From NCBI GenBank assembly GCA_021399435.1, contig JAJTUP010000031.1, positions 310,001 to 374,000 on the forward strand: a stretch of DNA of 64,000 nt, in the 5' to 3' direction. The position numbers and the translations under genes are program-made. The stretch is from Diaporthe sp. PMI_573 (lineage: Eukaryota > Ascomycota > Sordariomycetes > Diaporthales > Diaporthaceae). Below the pieces are notes generated by a model. That model did no database searches. It was not told the DNA's origin and worked only from the letters and a program-made list of their open reading frames with translations. Shown here one piece after another: positions 23,243 through 35,482 of this stretch (position 1 is its first letter; every line of letters starts with the position of its first letter).

Positions 23243-25291
23243 ATGACGGCCGATAGTTCTCGTCCGAGGAGTTCTGATGCCGGTCACAAAACCTCTACAG
23301 ATGATGACTTCAAGTTACCGAAGGCGGTCGTGACGAGGCCGCAGTACCCGTACCATGATGCCAGCCTCTCCATCGACGAGCGGGTCGCAGACCTCCTGTC
23401 CCGAATGACCCTGGAAGAGAAGGCCGGGCAGCTATTCCACAACATGATCGTGCCGGGCCCGGACGGCACGCTCTCCGAGGGCCACCCATCACATGGGGCG
23501 CTGGCGACCCGGCACCTCCTCGAGGACAAGAAGATGTCGCACTTCAACCTCCTCGGCCCCATCTCGGACCCGCGCCTCGTGGCGCGCTGGCACAACAGGC
23601 TGCAGCAGCACGTGTTGGACCACACACGCCTCGGCATACCCGTAACGCTGTCGTCGGACCCGCGGAACCACTTCGACACCAATATCGGCACGGGGTGCAG
23701 GGCCGGCGCGCTGAGCCAGTGGCCCGAGACGTTCGGCTTTGCGGCGCTTCGCAGCCCCGAGCTCGCGCGGCGGTTTGCGGATATCGTCCGGCAGGAGTAC
23801 ATCGCCGTCGGCCTTCGCGTGGCGCTACACCCGCAGGCCGACCTGGCGACCGAGTACCGGTGGGCGCGGGTGAGCTCGACGTTCGGGGAGGACGCCGACG
23901 TGGCTTCTGAGTTGGTCACTGCGTGCGTCGAGGGTCTGCAGGGCCGGCTGTCTGGGACTGGAGACGGCTTGGATAGCGTCTCGACCACGACGAAGCACTT
24001 CCCTGGGGCTGGCCCTGAGATGAATGGGGAAGATTCACACTTTACTTACGGCAAAGAGCAGATTTACCCGGGTGGGAAATTTGAGTATCATTTGGAGCCG
24101 TTCAGAAAGGCAATTCTGGCGGGAACAAGGCAGATCATGGTACGTGACGTGGCTTATCAGGGCCCACCTGCACTCCGAGTCCTCACTGGGTGTTTTGAAG
24201 TGCTCTGATGCTGATTGTGCGGCACGACCGTCTAGCCCTCGTATGCGATGCCAGTCGGGACAAAGTACGAGCAAGTGGGGTTTGCCTTCAACGAGGGGAT
24301 CATAACAGGCCTCCTCCGCGAAGAGCTAGGCTTCGAGGGAATTGTCCTTACCGATTGGGGCCTCGTGACGGACGCCAACATCCTGGGCCAGGACATGCCA
24401 GCACGAGCGTGGGGTTGCGAGCACCTCAGCGAGCTGGAGCGGGCGGCCAAGATCCTCGACGCAGGGTGCGACCAGTTCGGCGGCGAGTCGGTGCCCGAGC
24501 TGGTCGTACAGGCCGTGGAGCAGGGCCTTGTCCCGGAGGCGCGCATCGACGAGTCGGTCCGCCGCGTGCTCAGGGAGAAGTTTGTGCTGGGCCTTTTCGA
24601 CGACAGGCGCTTCGTGGACGTGGAAGAGGCAGGAAGGGTCGCGGGCAAGCCTGAGTTCATCGCGCTGGGCGAGGCTGCGCAGCGGGAGGCGTTCACTATA
24701 CTCACGAACCACGGTGCGGTGTTGCCCCTCGCTGCTCCCCACAACGACACGAAGTTTTACGTGGAGGGCTTGGATGTCGAAGTCGCTCGCTCGCGTGGCT
24801 TGAAGATCGTCGACACGCCTGCTGAGGCCGACGTCGCGCTGGTCAGGCTCTTGGCTCCGAATCAGGCCCGGCCAGGAGGTTTCGAGTCGCTGTTCCGCTC
24901 GGGATCGCTTGAGTTTCCGGAGGAAGAAGCGGCACGCGTCTCTAAACTGATCAGGACGGTGCCCATATCGATTCTGGACGTCTACCTCGATCGCCCAGCT
25001 GTCCTGACACCCATTGTCGAGGCCCAGGAGGCTGCCAGATCAGGTCGCAATGCACTCTCGAGTGCCTCCACTGGCGGTTGGGTTGGGAGTTCCTTGACAG
25101 CGAGCTACGGGAGCGACACAGATGCGTTCCTCGACGTGTGCTTGGGCGTTGGGAAGTCATCGCCCCAAGGCAGGCTGCCCTTTGACCTGCCGAGGTCGAT
25201 GAAGGCTGTGAGCGAGAGTCGAGAGGACGTGCCCTTCGACACCAAAGACCCTCTCTTTCGATTTGGACATGGCCTAGGATACGCGAATTGA
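23243..25291 (+). CDS. Glycoside hydrolase family 3 (beta-glucosidase type)
   Basis: Retaining beta-glycosidase, probably beta-glucosidase or related exo-hydrolase. Exons are 23243-24139 and 24236-25291 (96-nt intron, GTACGT to TCTAG); 650 residues. The (alpha/beta)8 part shows SIDERVADLLSRMTLEEKAG (about residue 40), LGIPVTLSSDPRNH, ALSQWPETFGFAAL, YRWARVSSTFGEDADVASEL and TTTKHFPGAGPEMNGEDSH. The nucleophile region is FEGIVLTDWGLVTDANI, with Asp in TDW where most relatives have SDW. The second alpha/beta domain ends with FDTKDPLFRFGHGLGY, a normal GH3 end; there is no fibronectin-III tail. The ATG at 23243 gives no signal peptide. In the same frame upstream lies a hydrophobic stretch (LNLLLLVCFCIM) without ATG, so an unrecognised first exon with a signal peptide is possible. 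The domain pattern resembles bacterial-like GH3 enzymes found in fungi. Confidence 0.88.
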
Positions 25292-26038
25292 AGTCGGGCG
25301 CACTGTACCTTTATGGGCTATTTCGATGCCCAGAAGGGCTTTGGTTGAAACTTGAGAGCTACACGCAACCAGGCTGCATATCTTTCGCAACGTTGGGTTG
25401 GAGGAAAAGTGATGGGGACGGGGATACCTAGGTACCTAGGTAGCAACAAGGGTTGGTGCTAGCTGGCAGGTGGGTCACCGTTTTTGTGGGCGAAACGGCA
25501 CAGTTCTCCGTCCCAAGAGCAGGGCGACGACATGAGGCTCACGGCGTCATGGCAATTTCAATAATCTTTAATTCAACACTGCAACTTCCTCAAGCTTCGA
25601 AGAGAGCGGGGTAAGCTGACTAGTACTCTTTTTCCCCTCGTCTTTTTCTGCACCTAGCGCAAAACGTCGTCGCGGAGATGGGACTGTGAGGTCCTGTCGG
25701 CACGTCATCAGTGGAACGAACGCCTGCCTGAAACTGAACGGTGCCAGGTTGCCAAACCTCCGTGCTTGTTTTCTAGGGTGCTGTCTGCCTGCCTGCCCAG
25801 CCCGCACGCAAGTGGAGGTGCAGGTGCAGGTGCAGTTGCAGTTACAGGTGCAGTACAGCTGCACAGAAGCAGCAACCTCTGCAGACGAGTCAACACTGAC
25901 GTGTGTCCTTACCGTCTTCCCGCATCAACCACATTTTTGACCCGCATTCCCAACTCACACTCTCTTCTCCCTCTCCTGCCACAGTCGATCCTCAGCAACA
26001 TCCCACAACGCTGAGGCCCATTACACACGTCGCGCAGC
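25292..26038. promoter_or_regulatory. Intergenic region / promoter of the helicase gene
   Basis: No gene. A CAGGTG/CAGTTG hexamer repeat lies at about 25815-25855, and the last 100 bases are pyrimidine-rich (CTCTTCTCCCTCTCCTGCC), as usual ahead of fungal start sites. Confidence 0.45.
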
Positions 26039-29000
26039 ATGGCGTCGTCGACTGAGGACCAGGCTGGCCCTCTTGGGCCTGCAGCTTGGTACAAATCGCT
26101 GCATCCCCTTCAGGTGGACCTTGTTGGCGATTTCGCAGGCAAGGAGCTGTTCGCCATCCACGGTGACGCCCTCATGCTCCACTGCATCACCAACGCTAAG
26201 GTCGACCTCGATAGTGAGTGCTCATCTTCCCCCGCCCCTTCATGGCCACAGGCTTATCCGTGATCCTCGCAGGTGGTTTCCAGCTCCTGCATGCAATCCA
26301 TGCCGTCGAGAGCTTTCTCAAGAAGCTGCAGGACCGTGGGTTGAACTTCCATGTTATCTGGTTCCGTGACCAGGAGGCCCTGTGTTTACCGCGCGACGCC
26401 ACTGATGCGCTGTCGCCCAAGTATCTGTTGATACGGGCAATTCTCATCCGCCATCTCAATCGGCAACGGTCATCGCAGGACGGGGTCGACCCCGAGGACG
26501 CCAAGACCATCTCCTTCGAGTTTGACGGCCTAGACAGCCCTTCTTTTCACCACTACCTTGCCAACAATGCCATTCACTGTTTTATGTGTCTGGATGCTCC
26601 TGCCTTTGGAGCATGCTCCGGCAGCTTAGAGGAGGCTTACTTGGGCATTGCTCATCACTTCGCAGCAAGAGGATTCTGCCTCGCCTTCATAGACAGCGTG
26701 GAGTTCTCGAGCTCGAGGGTCCGTGCCCCGGTCATATCGCCGTTGCCCAATTTACAACGCGCACCGCTATCCCTACCCTCCCCCCCTGCGCGAGATGGCG
26801 AACGCGCTATAACTCCCTCTGGTGCCCTAGAAACATGGTCACCGTGGGGAGACAACCAGCCTCTGTCTCTTCGAGAAGCAGTCTCATTACATGCGCTCGC
26901 CAGCATGGCGACAGCGCATAGAGAAGAGCCGGCCAAATTCTCGGCCTTTGCTTCAGCCTTCATTGTGCACCTTGTCCTCCTGCGACAATTGCCTCTCTCA
27001 CAGCGATCTTTCGGTGCTGTCCAAGATCGAGGTGAGACTGACACGCAGGTTTTCCTGGCAGAATTTTCAAGCACAAGCGCCACCTTGCTTGATCAATTTG
27101 CACCTACCCTGCACTGGGATCTCTTTGACTTTCTGGACGGAAGGCTTTTGGGATATGTCCTGAGCCAGAAGCCACAGCTTCCAGGGTCCTTGATCGCAGC
27201 AGTGCATGCATTTGCAAACAAGATCGAGGAACTGACAAGTGTTATTATTGGGGGATCCCTGCCTGCTCTTCAGTCATCAACGGGTCCTGCCAAGCGGAGT
27301 GTGCAGAACGGCGAGGATGCCATCAATGAACATGGCGTGCTACCCTTCAGCCAGCCTGCTCTCAACGACTATCTGCGAGACATCTGTCTTGTCCCAACGG
27401 ACAGCCCCGAGGAGGAAACCCTTCCCAAGATCTTCAGAGAGCTGACACATTGGCATAATGCTCGTGTTTCGGTGGCTAGTAGACGCCCTCCGCAGACCAA
27501 GAACTGGCGGGAAATGAGAGCCGATCAGAAGCAGATGGCCAGCACAATCGCATACTCAGCAAGTCTGAACAATGCCTCTGGCAAACGCATCGAACCTGAG
27601 GTCATCATCGGAGGCATCAATCGGGACCAGAGCTCCGTTCCTAAGAAGGAGGCCAAAAAAGAAGCCAAGAAAGAGCCTGAAGAGAACAAGCCTACCAAAC
27701 AAGCGAAAGGTGGAAAGAAAGGCAAGGCGAAAAGTGGCAAGGAGCTGGCCATGGAAACTCGTCAGGCTTTGCAGGACAAGAAGGCTTCTTCAAAAACAAA
27801 CGACAGGCTGGTCTGGTGGGAGCAGCAGTGCAAACAACTGTCGCAAGAGCCAGACTTGATCAAGAGATATCTCAAGACCATCAAGTTTCTCAATTCTTTG
27901 TCTTGGGATCATGCATCATCTATCGGGGCAGAAGTCTCCTTGTATGCTTGCAATGTACTCGCTGCCATACTCGTTCAAGCAGGTGATGCACCAAAGACGA
28001 GGCAGAGCCTGACGGCCCTGATTTGGTCCATTGTCCGCAGTGTCGACAACTCCAATCTCAGTCCGCCTACTGCGAAGATGCTCAACGTTCTTTCTGCGTC
28101 TCTGCAGATCCCAGCAGAGTTCGCCAGCGACCCCTCTTCGCCCTCGACCAGGAAGCTTCCGTTCTCTTGTGTCTTTGATGCCAAGAACGGGGTGACGAAC
28201 CTGACACCTGTCAACCTCGACTTCCAGCTACAACACTGTGGACCGTTCCTTGAGCGAAGTTTCGACCCCGCCCCGGATCCTCGTGTTCCTTTCAACCCAG
28301 ATGGCTGGCAACGGGATGTTCTCAATGCCATCGATGCAGACAAGAGCCTCTTCGTTGTAGCACCAACATCTGCTGGTAAAACATTCATCTCTTTCTATGC
28401 CATGAGGAAGGTCCTCAAGGAGAGCGATGACGGTGTGCTGGTGTATGTGGCACCAACGAAGGCTCTTGTCAACCAGATCGCTGCTGAAATTCAGGCGCGG
28501 TTCACCAAGTCTTACAAGCACGACGGAAGGTCGGTATGGGCAATTCATACTCGAGACTACCGGGTCAACAACCCTGCCGGATGTCAAATCTTGGTCACGG
28601 TTCCGCACATCTTGCAGATCATGCTGATGGCCCCGTCTAACGCCGAACATGAAAACTCCTGGTCGCGCCGAATCCAGCGTATTATTTTCGACGAGGTTCA
28701 CTGCATTGGCCAAGCTGACGATGGAGTCATCTGGGAGCAATTGCTGCTCTTGGCCCCCTGTCCTATCATTGCGCTGTCGGCTACTGTCGGTAACCCTGTG
28801 GAGTTCAGGCAATGGCTCGAAAGCGCAGCTAAGTCCAAAGGCCTTGAGTTTGAGACCGTTGTGCACCAAACGCGATATTCCGATCTACGCAAGTTCCTGT
28901 GGCAGCCTTCCAAGCAGTACACTTTGGACTTCTTGGATCCTGTCGAGAGACTACCAGTCCCTGGCCTGGATGATAACACCGCAAACTCCTCGAATTTCTT

Positions 29001-31446
29001 CCCAATTCATCCGGTGGCTACGCTGGTCAACAGGGGCCGCGAGACCCTCGATGATCTCACCCTGGAGCCACGTGATTGTCTCCTCTTGTGGAAGAGCATG
29101 GAAAAGCACCAGAATGCCGATTATCCCCTGAGCCGAGAACTGACCCCGCCAAAGGCTTTCCCCAAGGTTGCAACAAAGCCCGACGTGGCAAAGTACGAGG
29201 CTTCATTGAAAAAAACTCTTCATTCCTGGATGCTGGATCGGAACTCGCCTTTCGAGGCTGTGCAGAAAGACCTGCAACCGCAATGCCATGCTCCAGCGTT
29301 ATCGCGTCAAGAGCTTGAAGACTCCGCCCTTCCGCTTTTGACAGATCTTCGTACACAGGGTGCTTTGCCGGCGATTCTGTTCAACTACGACCGGACGGCT
29401 TGTGAGGAAATTGCCTTCCGTATTCTCTCTGACCTCGAAGAGGCGGAGAAAGCATGGAAGGCAACGGATGCCGGCTGGAAAAAGAAGGTCGCCAAACACG
29501 AACAGTGGAAGAAGGACTCGGCCAAAGCCGATGCGCTCAGACAAAAGACCACCAAGGCCAAAGCCAAAGGCAAGCGTGACGAAGACGATGTTGGTGATGG
29601 CCGAATGGACGATGACCCCAGTACGCTGTCGGGCTTTGACCCAGAAGGTCCTGTCGAGCGCTTTTGCCTCGGAGACGAGACTAAGCTCACGAGGTCTGAG
29701 CTGGAATGGATGATCTGGTCACTGCGCTGGAAGAACCTCAATCCAGATATCTTGAACGCGCTCCGCCGTGGCATAGGCATCCACCATGCCGGTATGAACC
29801 GCAAGTATCGTCAGATTGTCGAGATGCTCTTCCGAAAGGGCTTCCTCACTGTTGTCATTGCCACTGGCACTCTAGCCTTGGGTCTGAATATGCCCTGCAA
29901 AACGGTAGTCTTTTTCGGAGACTCCGTGTTCTTGACCGCCCTGAACTACCATCAAGCTGCAGGTCGTGCTGGTCGAAGAGGGTTCGACTTGCTCGGAAAT
30001 GTGGTCTTCTACGGCATGCCCCAAGAACGGGTGTATGAGATTATGTCCTCCAGACTGCCTGATCTTCGGGGACATTTCCCGTTGTCAACCTCTTTGGTAC
30101 TACGAACACTCAGCTTACTCCACCACACCAACAACTCGGACTTCTCTGTCGGCGCAGTACAGTCACTGTTGTCACAGACAAGGCTGTATCTTGGTGGACC
30201 TTCCGGTCAGCTTGCCATAAAGCACCATCTGCGCTTCTCCATTGAGTACCTTCGAAGACAACATCTTGTCTCTGAGAGTGGTGCCCCGCTCAACTTTGCC
30301 GGCCTCGTCGGTCATCTGTACTTTACGGAGAACTCGGTGTTCGCTTTCCACTCGCTTCTGAAGGAAGGCTACTTCCACAAGCTATGTGAGAAGTTCCGCA
30401 CTGCGTCCGAAGCAACGCTGCTGGAGATTGTTCTTGTATTGTCGCACATTTTCGGCCGCATCTCGACCAACACTTTCAAGAAAGACTGGACGGCAGCGGT
30501 CACCAGGTCTGACTCAATTGTGTTCCTTCCGCCTCTACCAGAGGATGCTCTGCAGACTCTGAGGCAGCACAACCAGGAGACGCTTGACATATTCAGAGCC
30601 TACGCCAGCACATTTGTCCGACAGCACTTGGAGGACAAGCCGGACATGCATCTGCCTTTCACTAAGACTGAGGCTGGAGCGTCGAAAAGCACTCTTGGCG
30701 AAGCGGACCTGGAATCGATCTTCGGCGAGGGTCACAACCCGCCGACAAAACTCCGCTCACCTTTCCACGCCCTCTCCGGATTCGGCGACAACTCCTTCGG
30801 TTCCATCCACGAACTCTGTGACACTGTTCGCAGCGACGTCTTCCTCGAGGAGTCGGCAATTCCTTACATCCCCCTGTTCCCTGATGACACTGATAGCGTC
30901 CCCTGGAACGCATACCTCTACGACTTCTTCAAGCACGGGGATATGGAAGCTCTTGTCAGGGACAACCACATCAAGAAGGGCGACGTCTGGTTCCTACTCA
31001 AGGATTTCTCGCTGGTGCTTGCGACCATTGTCACGAGCTTGACGAACTTTCTGGACCTCGACGCTGCAGCTGACTCGGATCTTGCCATGATGGACGTTCA
31101 GGATGCCGAGGACGCGGCGCGCGAGACCTCAGATGCGTTGGAGCCCGATGACGGCGCCGGCGATATGGCGCATGGCGCCCTTCCCACCCAGGATGAAGGC
31201 GCAAAGAAAATAGAAGCGGCGGCGGCAGCTCCAAAGAAGACCAAGAAGCCCAAGGTGATCGACTCATGGGACGATGACGAGAGTAGTGAGGATGAGGCTG
31301 CAGCTGCAGAGGCCGCCGAGGCCGCCGCCAAGGCTGCCGGGCCCGCTTGGGAGGGCGACGGTGAGAAGAACCTGGCGCAGGTGCTTCGGATGTTCAAGAT
31401 GGTGCAACAGCAGTTCGATGAGAAGTTCAGGAAGCAGTGGGCTTAA
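26039..31446 (+). CDS. DDX60-like Ski2-family DExH-box RNA helicase
   Basis: Very large ATP-dependent RNA helicase of the DDX60/Ski2-like group. Exons are 26039-26213 and 26273-31446 (59-nt phase-1 intron, GTGAGT to CGCAG); 1782 residues. The first 450 residues form a PIN-like/unknown N-terminal region (VDLVGDFAGKELFAIHGDAL). A Lys-rich linker (about residues 520-560) precedes the helicase core: motif I APTSAGKT (about 755), motif II FDEVHCIG (about 865), motif III LSATVGNP (about 895), motif V ATGTLALGLNMP (about 1260) and motif VI QAAGRAGRRGFD (about 1285). A charged insertion (about 1120-1160) splits the core, as in DDX60 relatives. The C-terminus is acidic and Ala-rich (DSWDDDESSEDEAAAAE). 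Mammalian DDX60 has an antiviral/ribosome-linked role; the fungal role is not settled. Next gene (Hsp70) is convergent. Confidence 0.92.
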
Positions 31447-31863
31447 TTGTGGCGTGTTGGGCTGTCCGTATGGCGTCTTGCATGCTACTTGATGTCAGTG
31501 AGTGGCGGTGGTGCTGTCCGGTGTCTTGAAGGCATGGTATAGTCTGGGTTTTGGGTGATCCTTGGCTAGAAGGTAGTGAGAGATGAGTGGTTTAGATCAA
31601 AAGATCAAGATTGTCTAAATGATAGAAGTCCCATGTGCGGCACGAATTAGAGGTGTCATGAATAAAAGTTATCTGATAACAATTCAGCGTCGGGCCAAGT
31701 TGTGTCTAGTTAAAAGACTTTGCTCCCTTGCTGGGTTTCAAAGCTCGCCATGCTTTATAAATAATCTCCCGGGTCCAATGGTATACATCCTTCCGGGTGG
31801 ATTATAGTGAAGTAAGTCGTGCATCCTGTGAGTGGCATGGATCCGTTAGTTTTGAAATCTCTA
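31447..31863. other. Gap between convergent genes
   Basis: Holds the 3' UTRs of the helicase and Hsp70 genes, which end toward each other. No gene seen. Confidence 0.6.
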
Positions 31864-34630
31864 TCACGGTACAGTCCGGCTGACATACACGTCCCACAAC
31901 TTTGACTTCCGACGATTGAACTCTGTAGATGGGGCCGTGTCCGATTCGGTGGCCAGCCATTCCTTTGTCTCTCGAACAATCTTTTCGGCTTCTCTGTGGG
32001 ATCGTCTTAGCTTTGTTGGGCATTTGTCACTTGCGTATCTTTTCACCTACTTCTTTAGGTCGAAGTCATTGGCACCGAGGGGCGCGTCTATCACGTCTTC
32101 TCTAGGGATGGTTCGCTCCACAATCTCGATATAGCGCTCTAGGCCCCCCTTGTAGACGTGGTCCGGGTCAGTTTCTCCGAATTCCTGTTCCTGGCTGTGA
32201 TGTAGTTAGCAAAACGAGGATTTACCTAGCTGCGTCAGAAGGGGGTTGGTTTAGAAAGAAATACTCTGTCTCGGTGTAACTGTTTGGGTCTCTATTGTAT
32301 ACACTGGTTTCCATCTAGCGGAACTGTTAATGAGCTTGTTCAAGCAGAACTTTAGGAATAGTGTTGCTCGTACGAAGATAGCCGATGCTTCAATAGTCGT
32401 ATCTATACACATGTCAGCCTCAGCCACACAACCCGGTCTGTGTCCCTGTTTAAGCTTACTGAGACAGCGAGCATCGACTTTAAGAATATTGTTGGCCTAG
32501 CAAGACTTGTCAGCTATTGAGAAACTGTGAAGGTCCCATCCCCGGAGCACGTGTTCTTACATCGAGCTCGAACGAGACCTCGACAATGGGGACATGCCGC
32601 GGCGCTCGAGGAATGCCAGTCAGCTCGAGCTCCCCCAGGAGCACGTTGTCCCTCGCCATCATGCGCTCGCCTTCAAAGACACGGATGAGCATCGACTCCT
32701 GGTTGTCGTAAGCTGTGGTGAAGTTCTGGATCCTGCGGCTGGGGATGGGCGTGTAGCGCCGGATGGCCTTGTGCATGTAGCCCTGGCTTGTTTCCTGGAT
32801 TTGGATTATCAGCACACAACTCATGCAGGGATGTCTCTTGGGTTGGGCACGAGTGAGCATACCAGACCAACGCTGCTGAGAGAATCAGGACCAAAGTAAC
32901 AAGTACTTGTGCCGTCGTCGCCCGAGAGAATGTTGGCCATAATGGCTGTGCCTTTCAGAACGGCTTCTTCCGGGCCAAGGTCCCTGTCGATCGAAGGTCC
33001 GTTCCATTGAAGGCCATTCAGAAGCCAGGCCACCTTTCAGAACTTTTGTCAGATACTATTGAGAAAAGAGGGTGGGTGAAACTTTGAATGCACCATTGGA
33101 GATTTGCTGAAGCCACCAACGACAATAACCTTGTCGACATTGCCAATATTCGAGGGAATATAGGGCACATCCTTCTTCAGAAACGAGCTGTTCTCTTGCC
33201 ACTCTATCGACATGTTCATACCGACTGATTCAATATTAGCGCATGAGTTGTTAACAAGGAGAACCACACAATCAGTGCATACCTAGCACACGTTTTAGTG
33301 GCTCAAGAACAGTGGCAGACATGGTCGTACCCGAGTCTTGACTCGAGTCCTCCCTCGTATAATCCAGCAGGACGGTGCAGTGCTTGAGGCTATCAGTCCT
33401 GAGACAGTATGCAGATGGTCCAAACGACCTGTTCTTTTGTGCGAGCTCTATGCTGTCTTCCAACTCGATTTGAGCCTGTTGGTCGAGGAGGACCCCTTCC
33501 GTAGCGCACTGGGCCGCGATGCTGGCACGTGTTAGCTTCATTACAATCAAATGGGCGAACGAAAAACCATCTCTCACTAATTAACCAGCCGCCGGTTATG
33601 TGTGCGATTGAAGGTCGGCTCAGACACCATGGCCAATGCCTCCATAACCCCCTCGTCGATGTAGACGACAGTAATATCGGTCTTGCTCGCACCCAGATCC
33701 ATGACGATAAAATTCGCCTCGCCATCTGTCATGTCAAGCCCGTACGCCACAACGGCCGCTACATACTCGTTGACAACACGGACTACCTCCAGACCGATCG
33801 TGGCGCCGGCGTCCTTGACGGCCTGTCTTTGGTGATCGTTGAACCCGAGCGGCACGGCTACTACCGCGTATCCCACCTCTTCGCCAATCTTTCCCGCAGC
33901 CGTGTCTCTCAACTTGGCCATCAATCTGCCTGTGATATCTTCTGGTGTGAACTTGTACTCTCGCCCGTTGGTATCCACCGTTACGACCGGCCTATCTGCC
34001 TCTCCCTGGACCACGCGGTAGTGTAAGCCTTGGATCGTCTCCTGGAATTGGGGATCCGACCATCTTTGGCCAAGAAGCATTCGGACGTCGCAGATCGTCC
34101 GAGACGGATTATTGGGTCTCTGTGCTTTTGCCTCTGTCGAAAGGTTAGGGCGCACAAAATGGCATCGGGTAAGTGGACAGATACGAACCCTCGCCCACTA
34201 GAACACCCTGATCTGTGAAGGCGACACAAGACGGTACGTCATACAGAGCATCAAAGGTCCCATTTCTCATTATGCCTACCCGTGAAGTCTCCTAGGAAGT
34301 CTCAGCACATTCTTGTCCCACTCTTCTCGCTGCAGTCTGATTAGGAGCTCCGATGGAATGTATATTCCCCCCCTGGTGCTTGGTCGTGGTAACACTCACG
34401 CTGCCAATGTCCTAATAGACAAGGATGAGAAAGTTAGTGTCGATGCCTCGGAATCTTATTAGGGTGGGTACAGAAGCTCAGGGCAAATCCTCAGGTATAC
34501 TGACCATACCGACGAAAGTCTCACGATCCGTTGCATAAGAGGCGCGACTGCCGGGGGCCAGGACAATGACCATGCAGAAAATCACGAACGAAAAGCCCCA
34601 TCCCGTTTTCCTTCCTCGTGTTGCCAGCAT
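31864..34630 (-). CDS. Highly diverged, signal-peptide-bearing Hsp70 (BiP-like paralogue)
   Basis: Eleven exons (minus): 34630-34505, 34411-34400, 34291-34189, 34133-33578, 33521-33283, 33224-33094, 33033-32863, 32794-32561, 32496-32411, 32194-32051 and 31993-31864; total 1932 nt, 643 residues. Residues 1-30 ([19 protein letters not shown]) are a signal peptide. The ATPase domain is recognisable but altered: DIGSETSRVGI for [25 protein letters not shown] for [26 protein letters not shown] for [21 protein letters not shown] for VGGSTRIPKV. The substrate-binding beta domain is well kept ([22 protein letters not shown] region, [28 protein letters not shown]). The lid is shortened ([19 protein letters not shown]). 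The C-terminus (VSRTVP) lacks HDEL. Exon 2 is only 12 nt. The 32195-32410 intron (216 nt, GTGTAT donor) is the weakest call. Role unknown; altered phosphate loops suggest weak ATP turnover. Confidence 0.82.
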
Positions 34631-35482
34631 CTTGTTATCGTCTTGTATAGGCGGGTATTGTTTCTCTGCAAAGCAGCACCAAGCAATCAGAGCTGTGTGC
34701 AACCAGGAAGGTGGTCATGGCAAGCTTCCAGCTGGTGTCTGTAATATAAAGTCTATCCCGAGGTACTCTGGCGATGACACAAAGGACACGGATACTTGTT
34801 CTACAGGACTGTTGAAACGGTAAACGTGTCCTGAGGACCGTGATGTGATTTCAAGAAATTTGCACAGGCAGCAGCAGCCAGGTGCAGGCAGGAGGAGACG
34901 GTGTCAGCAGAAGCTATTGGCTCGAGGCTAACCTGTTACGACCAGCCCAAACAGAACACTGGGTTCTAAGAAGATCCTGGTAGGTCCCTCAATTCGTGTT
35001 GCTTGGCGACTGAATTGTGCAACCGTGTCAAATGCTTGGTATCCTTCAGTGCTGGCCGGATTCCATGAAGCTCTGTTGTTGCCCGACCTCCTCATGCAAT
35101 TTTTATATTTGGTTGCTGTTGTCAACCCTAGATCCAAGTAATAACGCCTGTCATCTCACCAGCTGACGTTCAGACTGATCAGACCAGATAAGGCGACCCC
35201 AGATTACCCAATGAGAATTACATGTGAGGGCTAGGGGCGGTCATGCCGTGCAAACCAAGGCGTCCAATGGTACACATAGTGTTCTGTTGCACAATCCGTA
35301 AGCGCCTGGTTGCCTCAAATCCTACTGCACAGGAAGTGGGGAAGTTCATCCGTGCAAGGAGCTTTCTTCACTCACCTATGCGAAACAATTGCTACCCGAC
35401 CTGAGCAGCTCTCGATATCAGTCATTTGAATTTTCACTTCTTGTAATTTGCCACCTATCCACGACTGATTCCGACCTACACC
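34631..35482. promoter_or_regulatory. Divergent promoter region, Hsp70-like / NLR-like genes
   Basis: The Hsp70-like gene and the STAND gene are transcribed away from each other from this 0.85 kb stretch. No gene is seen in it. Both genes may share control elements. Confidence 0.55.
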
